A stretch of 64,000 bases of DNA from a bacterium (GTDB taxonomy: Bacteria > Pseudomonadota > Alphaproteobacteria > Caulobacterales > Caulobacteraceae): NCBI GenBank assembly GCA_030824495.1, contig JAVBXP010000048.1, positions 1 to 64,000 on the forward strand. Direction: 5' to 3'. This document shows positions 16,814-24,296 of the stretch, piece after piece; within the stretch, counting starts at the first letter, position 1, and each line of letters opens with the position of its first letter. Under the pieces are notes generated by a model that worked only from the letters and a program-made list of their open reading frames with translations, was not told the DNA's origin and did no database searches. The translations under genes were made by a program, and so were the position numbers.

Positions 16814-17749
16814 GTGACGACAGCAGCGATCAAGCCGGTTTCATTCCAGCGCTTCGAGGGAGACTTCCAGGGCTTCTCCCAGGATCTTGGCGGCTCGTTC
16901 GCCCGCTACGGCTTTGCGGTCATCTCCGATCACGACCTGCCGCAGGCGCGGATCGACGCGGCCATCGCCGCGGCCAAGGCCTTCTTCGCCCTGCCGGAGG
17001 ACGTTAAGCGCAGCTATGTCGCCGGCGTCGGGGGGCAGCGCGGCTACACGCCTTTCGGCATCGAAACCGCCAAGGACGCCCAGCACTTCGACCTGAAGGA
17101 GTTCTGGCACATGGGGCGCGACCTGCCCGCTGGGCACCCATTCCGCGCCTTCATGCCCGACAATGTCTGGCCCGCGGAGGTTCCGGAGTTCCACACCGAG
17201 ATCGCCTGGCTGTTCAACACGCTGGACGCCCTGGGCCGACAGGTGCTGGAGGCCATCGCGGTCTATCTGAAACTCGACCGCCACTTCTTCGACGCCACGG
17301 TCGATCACGGCAACTCGATCCTGCGGCTGCTGCACTATCCGCCGGTGCCGAAGGATGGCCCGAATATCCGGGCCGGAGCGCACGAGGACATCAATGTCAT
17401 CACCCTGCTGCTCGGCGCCGAAGAGGCCGGGCTGGAGGTGCTGGACCGCGACGGCCAGTGGCTGGCGATCAATCCGCCCGCCGGCTCGGTGGTCTGCAAT
17501 ATCGGCGACATGCTGCAGCGGCTGACCAACCACGTCTTGCCCTCGACCACCCATCGCGTGGTCAATCCAGCCCCGGAGCGCCGCGGCTTTGCGCGCTATT
17601 CGACGCCGTTCTTCCTGCACTTCAATCCGGACTATGAGATCCGCACCCTGCCCGGCTGCATCGACGCGGCCCATCCCGACCGCGGCCTCGCGCCGATCAC
17701 GGCCGACGAGTTCCTCAAGGAGCGCCTGCGGGAAATCAAGTTGCTCTGA
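16814..17749 (+). CDS. 2-oxoglutarate/Fe(II) oxygenase, isopenicillin N synthase-like
   Basis: 311 residues, starting at GTG 16814 with GAAGGA 6 bases upstream. The iron ligands are His190 and Asp192 (AHEDINVITLL) and His247 (STTHRVVNP); the 2-oxoglutarate-binding pair is Arg261/Ser263 (RYSTPFF). The N-terminal helix-rich DIOX_N part covers about 10-130. Members of this family hydroxylate or desaturate small molecules, and some act as flavone-like oxidases; the substrate here is not known. An in-frame ATG at 16664 would run through the opposing ompA-type gene's promoter region and is rejected. Confidence 0.92.
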   Translation: MTTAAIKPVSFQRFEGDFQGFSQDLGGSFARYGFAVISDHDLPQARIDAAIAAAKAFFALPEDVKRSYVAGVGGQRGYTPFGIETAKDAQHFDLKEFWHMGRDLPAGHPFRAFMPDNVWPAEVPEFHTEIAWLFNTLDALGRQVLEAIAVYLKLDRHFFDATVDHGNSILRLLHYPPVPKDGPNIRAGAHEDINVITLLLGAEEAGLEVLDRDGQWLAINPPAGSVVCNIGDMLQRLTNHVLPSTTHRVVNPAPERRGFARYSTPFFLHFNPDYEIRTLPGCIDAAHPDRGLAPITADEFLKERLREIKLL

Positions 17750-17757
17750 TTTGCCGC

Positions 17758-17786
17758 GCGAACGACGATAGTTGAACGTCGTTCGC
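17758..17786. repeat. Perfect 9-bp inverted repeat between oxygenase and histidine kinase
   Basis: GCGAACGAC at 17758-17766 and GTCGTTCGC at 17778-17786 with an 11-base spacer. A run of five A follows on the plus strand, so it does not make a U-tract terminator for the oxygenase. It may be an operator or a terminator stem without a U tract. Confidence 0.45.
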
Positions 17787-17850
17787 AAAAAGACGGAAAT
17801 TTAACCCCCGCCACCCAATCTTCGGCCGCAAAAGAAGTCTGGGGGAGATC

Positions 17851-19557
17851 ATGTCCAAGGAAGGACCGGCGCTGCTGGCCGAGGCCGCGCGCCTTGCGGC
17901 GATCGCCACCCTCGACCTGGACGAGTTGAAACCGACCTTCGAACGGGTCGGCCGACTGGCTCGCGCCTTTACCAATCTCGACCTCGGCGACGTGGTGATG
18001 GTCGGCGCCAAACGTAGCTGGCACGCCAGCGTCGGACCTGATTGGACCGACGAGCAGGTCTGCGAGGACCAGTCCTTCTCAGAGGTCGTGGTGCAAGACG
18101 ACGCCCTGCTTTGGGTGACCAACGCGCTCGAGGACCGCCGCTTTTGCGATCACCCGAACGTCGCCGGTGCGCAGGGCGTGCGCTTCTACGCCGGGGCGCC
18201 GATCCGCCTCGCCGACGGACAGCCGATCGGCGTGGTCTGCGTGGCCGGGGGCGAGCCGCGCCCCTACGATCAAAGGCTGGCGGACGTACTGATCGACCTT
18301 GCCGCCATCGCTTCCAACGAATGCTCGCGCCATCACGCCCAGCGGGACCTGGTGAAATTCGCCGGCGAGGCCGAAGCCGCCAACAAGGCCAAGAGCGAGT
18401 TCCTGGCCAATATGAGCCACGAGATCCGCACGCCCCTGAACGGGGTGATGGGCATCGCCGGCGCCCTGGCCAAGACCAGCCTGACCGGCCCCCAGACCGA
18501 AATGGTCGAACTGATCGAGACCTCGGCCCAGACGCTGGAGGCGCTGCTCACCGACATCCTAGACCTGGCCCGCATCGAGGCTGGGCGCCTGGAGATCCGG
18601 CCCGAGCCCTTCGACCTCGTCACCTCGGTCAACGCCTGCGCGGCGCTGTTCGAGGCCAGCGCCCAGGCCAAGGACCTGGCGCTGATCGTGGAGATGGAGC
18701 CCTATGCGCATGGCTCCTTCGAGGGCGATGGCCCCCGCATCCGCCAGATCCTGACCAACCTGCTCGGCAACGCGGTGAAGTTCACCAGCCAGGGCGAAGT
18801 GAAGCTGCTGGTCGCCGCCCGGCGCGACGAGACCAGCACCCACCTGACCTTCACGGTTTCCGACACCGGCATCGGGTTCGATGAGGACACCCGCCAGCGC
18901 CTGTTCGGCCGCTTCCAGCAGGCCGACGGCTCGATCACCCGGCAATATGGGGGAACGGGCCTGGGCCTGGCCATCTCGCGCACCCTGGCCGAGGCGATGG
19001 GCGGGGACCTGACGGCGCATGCGGCGCCCGGCCACGGCGCGACGTTCGTACTTTCTCTCGAATTGCCGCGCCGCCACGGCGCCGTCGAGATGTGGGGCGA
19101 CCATGAGGCGTGCCACGCCGAGGAAACCGCACTGGACGCCATGCGCGTGCTGCTGGCCGAGGATCACCCGACCAATCGCCGCGTCGTCGAACTGATCCTG
19201 GGGGCGGCCGGCGTCGATCTAATCTCAGTCGAGAACGGCGCCGAGGCGGTGGATGAGGCCGCGCGCTCGCACTTCGACCTGATCCTGATGGACATGCAGA
19301 TGCCGGTGATGGACGGCCTGACCGCTATCACCGCGATCCGGCGGCGCGAAGCCAAGCTTCACCGCCGCACGCCGATCTACACCCTGACCGCCAACGCCAT
19401 GCCCGAACACGCCGAGGCCTCCGCAAGGGCCGGGGCCGACGGGCATGTGACCAAGCCGATCACCGCCGAGCGGCTGCTGCATGTGGTGGAGATGGTGTGG
19501 TCGGAAAAGGTGGCGCGCGTCACGGCGCCGGAGGTCAAAGCCGCCGCGGTGGGTTGA
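17851..19557 (+). CDS. Soluble hybrid sensor histidine kinase (GAF-HisKA-HATPase-REC)
   Basis: 568 residues, no membrane segment. An N-terminal GAF domain (about 15-160) is followed by a short coiled coil, a HisKA domain with the phosphoacceptor His190 (NMSHEIRTPLNG), a HATPase domain (about 290-405; N box LLGNAVKF, G boxes DTGIGF and GGTGLGLAI) and a receiver domain (432-550) with Asp481 (LILMDMQMPVMDG) and Lys535 (HVTKPI). It should sense a cytoplasmic signal and autophosphorylate, then pass phosphate to its own receiver or to an Hpt protein. No response regulator or Hpt gene is adjacent, so the partner is elsewhere. Codon use is normal. Confidence 0.93.
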   Translation: MSKEGPALLAEAARLAAIATLDLDELKPTFERVGRLARAFTNLDLGDVVMVGAKRSWHASVGPDWTDEQVCEDQSFSEVVVQDDALLWVTNALEDRRFCDHPNVAGAQGVRFYAGAPIRLADGQPIGVVCVAGGEPRPYDQRLADVLIDLAAIASNECSRHHAQRDLVKFAGEAEAANKAKSEFLANMSHEIRTPLNGVMGIAGALAKTSLTGPQTEMVELIETSAQTLEALLTDILDLARIEAGRLEIRPEPFDLVTSVNACAALFEASAQAKDLALIVEMEPYAHGSFEGDGPRIRQILTNLLGNAVKFTSQGEVKLLVAARRDETSTHLTFTVSDTGIGFDEDTRQRLFGRFQQADGSITRQYGGTGLGLAISRTLAEAMGGDLTAHAAPGHGATFVLSLELPRRHGAVEMWGDHEACHAEETALDAMRVLLAEDHPTNRRVVELILGAAGVDLISVENGAEAVDEAARSHFDLILMDMQMPVMDGLTAITAIRRREAKLHRRTPIYTLTANAMPEHAEASARAGADGHVTKPITAERLLHVVEMVWSEKVARVTAPEVKAAAVG

Positions 19558-19627
19558 CCCTAGCTGGCCGAGCACGTGGCTTTACGCGCTCCAATGACTG
19601 TCATCCCGGAAGTCGCGCCGGCGCTCG

Positions 19628-20857
19628 CTACTTCGCGAAAATGCCCATAAGCGCCGGCCGGGCGAAGACGGCCGGAGCGGCCTTCTGCGTCACGCCATTG
19701 ACCCAAAATCCCAGCTCGGCGCCGGCGTTCAAGGTGGCGTTCAGCATCTGGGCGGCGATGAACGGATCGACCGGCCGGATCGAGCCCTCGGCGATGCCGT
19801 CCGAGATCATCGAGGCGAAGCGGTCGGAGACCCGGTTGGAGTGAGCAACCTGCTCCTCGCGGATTTCACTGGGCAAGGCCGAGAGGGCCGAGGTCCGCAG
19901 CAGCGGGCCGTATTCCGAGAGCTGGTATTCGGCCAGGGCGGCGGCGGCGCTGGAAATCCGCGCCCACTGATCGCCCTCGATGCCCATGGCCAGACGCTGC
20001 ACCCGGCGCATCACGTCGAAGGTGCGGTCGAAACAGGCCACCACCAGGTCATCCTTGGCGTCGTTGTGGTGGTAGAACGAGCCCTTGGTGACGTTCAGCT
20101 CGGCTGAAATCTTGTCGACCGATGCGCCGCGATAACCGCGGCTGTTGATCAGCCGGGTCGCCGCCAGCAGGAAGGTTTCGCGGCTCATCTCCGGCCCTTC
20201 GCGCGCCGCCAGGTCGGCCAGCGGGATCGGCGTCGGCTCCCAGGCCGCGCCCTCGGCCGCCAGCCCGCCGACCAGTATGTCGTACATCCGCTCGCGGATG
20301 CGGCCGTAGTCCTCCGGATCGTATTTCGCCAGCCAGACCGCGGCCCAGAACAGTTGCTCCAACAGCATGTGGGTCCGGGCCGTGCGCTTGCCGCGCCCCA
20401 GCCAGCCCAGTTCCGGCGTTTCGAACAGGCCGCGCACCTTGCGGAACAGGCGCATGAAGACCTCGAACACCTCGGTCCGCTGCGGATTGTTGAGCGCCCG
20501 GATGTCGGACAGGGCGGGCAGCGGCGGGGCCTCGCCGATCGCCGTCAACCGCAGGCGCTCCAGATAGAGCTCCAGCAGCTTGTGCAGCCGCGCCTGCGGC
20601 GTGGTTTCGGCCAGGGCGGCGTCGACCGCCGCCAGCAGCCAGTTCAGGCCGCGCATGATGCAGGCCGCGGCCAGGTCGTCCTTGCGCTTGAAGTAGTAGG
20701 TGACGCTGGTGGTGGACAGATCGACCGCCGCGGCGGCGACCGCCAGGGTCAGCCCCTTAACGCCATGCTGGTTCAACAGGATCGTCGAGGCGTCGAGGAT
20801 GGCTTCTCGCTTCTTCTGGAAGCGGTCCGTCGATCGAGCCCCCTTACGTTCAGCCAT
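19628..20857 (-). CDS. Double TetR-family regulator (two fused TetR units)
   Basis: 409 residues holding two complete TetR-like units in one chain. The first helix-turn-helix spans about 16-62 (REAILDASTILLNQHG...VDLSTTSVTYYFKRKDDL) and is followed by a ligand-domain-like helical block to about 215. The second starts at 225 (RETFLLAATRLINSRG...LNVTKGSFYHHNDAKDDL) and has its own C-terminal block. Ordinary TetR proteins are about 200 residues and act as dimers; here one chain could bind DNA as a pseudo-dimer. The reading frame is open with no stop or shift near 20210, so this is a true fusion, not a sequencing artefact that I can see. Target genes are unknown. Confidence 0.9.
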   Translation of the reverse strand: MAERKGARSTDRFQKKREAILDASTILLNQHGVKGLTLAVAAAAVDLSTTSVTYYFKRKDDLAAACIMRGLNWLLAAVDAALAETTPQARLHKLLELYLERLRLTAIGEAPPLPALSDIRALNNPQRTEVFEVFMRLFRKVRGLFETPELGWLGRGKRTARTHMLLEQLFWAAVWLAKYDPEDYGRIRERMYDILVGGLAAEGAAWEPTPIPLADLAAREGPEMSRETFLLAATRLINSRGYRGASVDKISAELNVTKGSFYHHNDAKDDLVVACFDRTFDVMRRVQRLAMGIEGDQWARISSAAAALAEYQLSEYGPLLRTSALSALPSEIREEQVAHSNRVSDRFASMISDGIAEGSIRPVDPFIAAQMLNATLNAGAELGFWVNGVTQKAAPAVFARPALMGIFAK

Positions 20858-20958
20858 AAGTTCCTGTCACTCCGCCCCCGGCGCGGCCTCTGGTTCGAGG
20901 CCTTCGCTAAACTCTTAGTATCGAAAGCACCTTTGGGTGCAAAGCGTCCGCCTCTGGC

Positions 20959-22398
20959 TCAGCTTGACGCGAAGGGATAGGGCGAGATCGACTTGGTGAA
21001 ATCGTCGACCGTCAGGGTCCGGTTGATCGGCTCGGCCGCCCGCTGCTTGCAGGCCGGCCGCTCGCAGATCCGGCAGGCGGGGCCGATCGCGGTGGCCACC
21101 GGCTCGCGCAGATCGATGCCGCGCGAATAGACCAGTCGCTCGGCGAATTTCAGTTCGCACCCCATGCCGATCGCCAGTTCGGAATCATCGCCGGCATAGG
21201 AGGTGGCGATCCGGCTAACGCTGCGCGACAGGGTGAAGTAGCGCTGACTGTCGGGCGTCTCGACGATCTGGGTGACGATCCGCCCGGGCGTCCGGAAACT
21301 GGAGTGGATGTTCCAGCGCGGACAGGTGCCGCCGAACCGGGAGAACGGGAAGGTCGCGCCGGCGAACCGCTTGGAGATATTCCCCGCTGAGTCGACGCGC
21401 AGCATGAAGAACGGCACGCCCCGCGCGCCCGGCCGCGACAGGGTGGTCAGTCGGTGGCAGGCTTGCTCGAACGACACCCCGAACCGCGAGCGGATCAGTT
21501 CGATGTCATAGGCCGTACGTTCGGCCGCCTCATGGAAAGCCGCGTAGGGCATCAGCAGGGCGGCGGCCAGGTAGTTGGCTAGCGACACCTTCAGGAGGTT
21601 GCGGGTCGGGCGATCGGGCGGCCCGGACCGATCGGCGATGGCGTCGAGCAGCGGGCCGTATTCCAGCATGGCCAGCTGATAGGCGAGCGCGAACGAGCGC
21701 CCGGACCCGGTCAGCACCTCCGACAGGAACAGCCGCTTACGGTGATGATCGTAGCGGCGGACGGATTCGGGCAGCACATCGACCGGCACGATCCGCACCG
21801 TGACATTGTGGCGCTTGGCCAGCCGCTCCCGAGCGGCCGCGGCGAAGTCGAGCGGTTCGTAGGCGAGCTGCGCCACCATCTCATCGGCGGCCTCCTCCAG
21901 TTCGGCGAAGTAGTTCTTCTGCGTCTGGATGAAGTCGCGCACCCAGTCCGAGGGCATGACGGCGGACCCCGCCGCCGCGCCCTCCTCCGGCCGGCCGATG
22001 GCGCCAAGGTCGGTCAGCCGGCGCTGATCCAGATAGGCGCGGTAGAGCCGGACAATGGCCTCGGAGACGGCCGGGGCGCTGTCGGCGACCTCGGCGATCT
22101 CATGGCGAGCGACGCTGAGGTCGCGGAACATCTGGTCGGAGAACACCTCCGACAGGCCCGTGGCGTTGGTCGATTCCGGGTCCGACGACAGCGTCTTCAG
22201 GTCGAGATCGTAGGCCTCGGCCAGGCGCAGCAACACCTGGGCGGTGACCGGCCGCTGGTTGCGTTCAAGCAGGTTCAGATAGCTGGGCGAGACGCCCAGG
22301 TCCTCGGCCATCCGCGTCTGGGTCAGGCCAAGTTCGCGGCGCATGCGCTTCATGCGCGCGCCCAGGAACAGCTTGCGGTCAGTCGATGGGAGAGCCAT
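20959..22398 (-). CDS. XRE-family regulator with IrrE-like and SCFA-regulator C-terminal domain
   Basis: 479 residues. An N-terminal XRE helix-turn-helix (about 10-66, LGLTQTRMAEDLGVSPSYLNLLERNQRPVT) is followed by an ImmA/IrrE-like region (about 160-290) and a C-terminal domain (about 300-479) of the short-chain fatty acyl-CoA regulator type, with CRICERPAC near the end as a possible metal-binding cysteine set. The zinc-protease motif HExxH of true IrrE proteins is absent: the corresponding stretch reads LAYQLAMLEYG. Related regulators (RamB/PrpR-like) control acetate and propionate metabolism through acyl-CoA. A cluster of TGTGACAA sites directly upstream suggests autoregulation. The next gene on this strand is the double-TetR gene 100 bases on. 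Confidence 0.9.
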   Translation of the reverse strand: MALPSTDRKLFLGARMKRMRRELGLTQTRMAEDLGVSPSYLNLLERNQRPVTAQVLLRLAEAYDLDLKTLSSDPESTNATGLSEVFSDQMFRDLSVARHEIAEVADSAPAVSEAIVRLYRAYLDQRRLTDLGAIGRPEEGAAAGSAVMPSDWVRDFIQTQKNYFAELEEAADEMVAQLAYEPLDFAAAARERLAKRHNVTVRIVPVDVLPESVRRYDHHRKRLFLSEVLTGSGRSFALAYQLAMLEYGPLLDAIADRSGPPDRPTRNLLKVSLANYLAAALLMPYAAFHEAAERTAYDIELIRSRFGVSFEQACHRLTTLSRPGARGVPFFMLRVDSAGNISKRFAGATFPFSRFGGTCPRWNIHSSFRTPGRIVTQIVETPDSQRYFTLSRSVSRIATSYAGDDSELAIGMGCELKFAERLVYSRGIDLREPVATAIGPACRICERPACKQRAAEPINRTLTVDDFTKSISPYPFASS

Positions 22399-22407
22399 CG
22401 AGTCTGA

Positions 22408-22449
22408 TTGTCACATATTTACAATTGTGACAACGTCGCACTGTGACAA
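22408..22449. promoter_or_regulatory. Candidate operator: three TGTGACAA half-sites
   Basis: TTGTCACA at 22408-22415 and TTGTGACAA at 22425-22433 form an inverted repeat, and a third copy, TGTGACAA, lies at 22442-22449. The cluster begins 10 bases before the regulator's start codon, in the position of an autoregulatory operator. The orientation (TCACA...TGTGA, arms outward) is opposite to a CRP site. Confidence 0.6.
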
Positions 22450-22561
22450 CTATGCTTTGTTGCACTTGATGAGCTCTTCGCTCCCAGCCCTGTCAGGGTT
22501 AGCGTAGCTCATGGCTTGTAAAAGCCGATCAGTTCCGGCCTCGGCCGGGGGAGCAGGTACC

Positions 22562-22768
22562 ATGACCAAGGAACGGTTCTGGGTCGTTGGCGGCGAATAT
22601 AGCTGCCTCGCCTTCACCAAGCTGAAGAACGGCGCGCCCCGAGTATTGGGGCCGTACGAGTCGCGCGACGAAGCCAAAGAAGTCTGGCGCAGGGTGTCCG
22701 ATGAGACCCGCAGCCAGGCCACGACGCGCTTCGCGATCGCCTCGGAACAGCTGGTTCTTCCGGCCTGA
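22562..22768 (+). CDS. DUF4170 domain protein
   Basis: 68 residues, starting MTKERFWVVGGEY, then AFTKLKNGAPRVLGPYESRDEAKEVW. This matches the small DUF4170 family found in alphaproteobacteria, which has no assigned function. The ATG at 22562 is the usual family start and lies after a GGGGGAG stretch; an in-frame ATG at 22511 adds residues with no family match. It diverges from the XRE regulator, so the TGTGACAA cluster could also affect its promoter. A strong terminator follows 35 bases after the stop. Confidence 0.85.
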   Translation: MTKERFWVVGGEYSCLAFTKLKNGAPRVLGPYESRDEAKEVWRRVSDETRSQATTRFAIASEQLVLPA

Positions 22769-22803
22769 CGTCACGGGGCCAAAGCGCCCAGTTGTCTCTC
22801 CTC

Positions 22804-22844
22804 GAGCCCGTCCCGACCGCGAGGTCAGGACGGGCTCGCTTTTT
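22804..22844 (+). terminator. Intrinsic terminator after the DUF4170 gene
   Basis: A 10-bp stem (GAGCCCGTCC and GGACGGGCTC) with a 14-base loop, followed by GCTTTTT on the plus strand. It lies between the converging DUF4170 and alpha/beta hydrolase genes. Confidence 0.88.
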
Positions 22845-22877
22845 ATGTGCCGGGACCTGGGATGCGGCGCGCTCTAC

Positions 22878-23582
22878 TCAACTCGTCGCGCCGGCCAAGG
22901 CCAGGTTGCTCAGCCAGGGACGAATAACGTCGAGCAGCTCGCCCGGAACCTCCAACGGGATCATGTGACCCGAGCCCGGGATAACCGCTAGCTGGGAGCC
23001 GGGCATGCCGGCGTGAAGCTCCGCCGCCTCATCCAAGCTACGCAGCCGATCATCCGCGGCGGCGACAACCAAGGTCGGGCAATGGATAGAGCCGAGCTGA
23101 TCGGTATCGCCCGTGCGAACCAAGCTGGACTGACGCATGAACACGTCTCCGCCGAGCCTGACGCTCATGGCGCGGATACGAGCAATTAGCAGCTCATTCG
23201 CATGCGCTGATCCCAGGGACGACATGATCGCGCCGCGGCTTAGTCCGCCGAATTTAGATGAGCTGGGCGTTTGCGCGACGGTCGCCTTTCGCTGAGCTTG
23301 AATCTCTGTATCGCCCCGCGACGAAGTCGCGATCAGGATCAAACCCATGACCCGCGTCGGCGCCAGTCGGACCACTTCGCGCGCCACATAGCCCCCCATT
23401 GAAAAGCCAATCAGGACGAACTGCTCAGGGGCGTCTTTGAGGAGCCGCTGCGCCATGCCTTCGATGGTCGCGTCGCGCGAAAGGTCGGCATAGGAGAGGT
23501 TGCCGACCTGAGCCAAATCCTCGGCGACATCGGCCCAGAGGTCATCTTCCAACATGTAGCCGGGGACGAGAACAATGTTCAT
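22878..23582 (-). CDS. Alpha/beta hydrolase
   Basis: 234 residues of the alpha/beta hydrolase fold. Nucleophile Ser61 lies in GFSMGG, the acid is in VAAADDRLRS, and the histidine in IPGSGHMIPLE. VPGYMLEDDLW forms the oxyanion loop near the N-terminus. No signal peptide, so it is cytoplasmic. The sequence resembles small esterases or MenH/BioH-like proteins, but the substrate cannot be told. It stands alone between a terminator and the ydbL gene on the same strand; the 107-base gap to ydbL contains no clear hairpin, so readthrough from the ydbH operon is possible. Confidence 0.88.
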   Translation of the reverse strand: MNIVLVPGYMLEDDLWADVAEDLAQVGNLSYADLSRDATIEGMAQRLLKDAPEQFVLIGFSMGGYVAREVVRLAPTRVMGLILIATSSRGDTEIQAQRKATVAQTPSSSKFGGLSRGAIMSSLGSAHANELLIARIRAMSVRLGGDVFMRQSSLVRTGDTDQLGSIHCPTLVVAAADDRLRSLDEAAELHAGMPGSQLAVIPGSGHMIPLEVPGELLDVIRPWLSNLALAGATS

Positions 23583-23689
23583 GACGCGCCTCTGATCCGA
23601 CTGAGATGGGTCAACCGAAAACGCGAATCCCAGCGCCGCTGATGGCCGGAGCGGGGCCGGCCATCATTGGTCGGGGCGAAAACCAGGCC

Positions 23690-24061
23690 CTACTTCTGGA
23701 CCCAGGCGCCGGAGGTGTTCTGGTAGAACTCGCCCGGCTTCAACAGGCCTTGCACCACCGAGCGGAACGCCGAGGCGCCGGCGGCGGCGGGGGTGACGCC
23801 GTTCTTGGCGGCGGCTTGGGCGTAGAGTTGACGACGACCGGCGTTGATCTCGGCGACGGCGGCCTTCACATCGCCGCTGGCGGCGCCGGCGTTCACGAAG
23901 CCCAGGAAGCCGTCAGCCTGCTCGCCCACCACGCCGGCCGCCTTGGCGGAATCGACGGCGGCCTTGGCCGAGGCGGGGTCTGCGAGAGCCGCGCCAGCCA
24001 GGGTGAGGCTGCCGACCACGGCGGCGACAGGCGCCATCAGTTTGAAGAAGCTCATGGTCAT
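23690..24061 (-). CDS. ydbL: YdbL family periplasmic protein (DUF1318)
   Basis: 123 residues. A Sec signal peptide (ending GAALAD) is followed by the small DUF1318 domain with KAAGVVGEQADGFLGFVN and a motif INAGRRQLYAQAAAKNGVTPAAAG, characteristic of YdbL. In E. coli YdbL is a periplasmic factor that modulates the YdbH-YnbE bridge. It is the last gene of the ydbH-ynbE-ydbL run, 4 bases after ynbE, the same order as in E. coli. The start could be the ATG at 24061 or the third codon; both give the same signal peptide. Confidence 0.9.
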   Translation of the reverse strand: MTMSFFKLMAPVAAVVGSLTLAGAALADPASAKAAVDSAKAAGVVGEQADGFLGFVNAGAASGDVKAAVAEINAGRRQLYAQAAAKNGVTPAAAGASAFRSVVQGLLKPGEFYQNTSGAWVQK

Positions 24062-24065
24062 CCCC

Positions 24066-24248
24066 TTAGAACAGGTTCGGATTCTGCTGGATCAACGCCT
24101 TGACGTCATCGTCGAGGCGCAGGCGCACATCGGCGTCCAGCTTGGCGTAGATCGTGATCGGCGCAACCTCCACCCGCACGGTGGGCGCACAGGCGCTCAG
24201 GAAGGCCACGCCAGCCAAGGCGGCCGCGGCGGGAAGAGCTCTATTCAT
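24066..24248 (-). CDS. ynbE: YnbE family outer-membrane lipoprotein
   Basis: 60 residues. The ATG at 24248 gives a lipoprotein signal ending LSAC (Cys 20), followed by VRVEVAPITIYAKLDADVRLRLDDDV and QNPNLF, the YnbE signature. In E. coli YnbE is an outer-membrane lipoprotein that assembles with the C-terminus of YdbH to complete an intermembrane bridge. The open frame to 24287 lies before the family start and is not used. Flanked by ydbH (48-base gap) and ydbL (4-base gap). Confidence 0.9.
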   Translation of the reverse strand: MNRALPAAAALAGVAFLSACAPTVRVEVAPITIYAKLDADVRLRLDDDVKALIQQNPNLF

Positions 24249-24296
24249 ACGGTTCTCCAAAATCACGGCCTCAAGAAGCATAGCCAAGGTGGTCCG

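Noticed and set aside
17758..17786. An intrinsic terminator after the oxygenase
   Set aside because: The stem is followed by an A run, not a T run, on the coding strand.
22408..22449. A CRP-type site before the XRE regulator
   Set aside because: CRP sites read TGTGA-N6-TCACA. Here the arms read TCACA then TGTGA, the reverse order.
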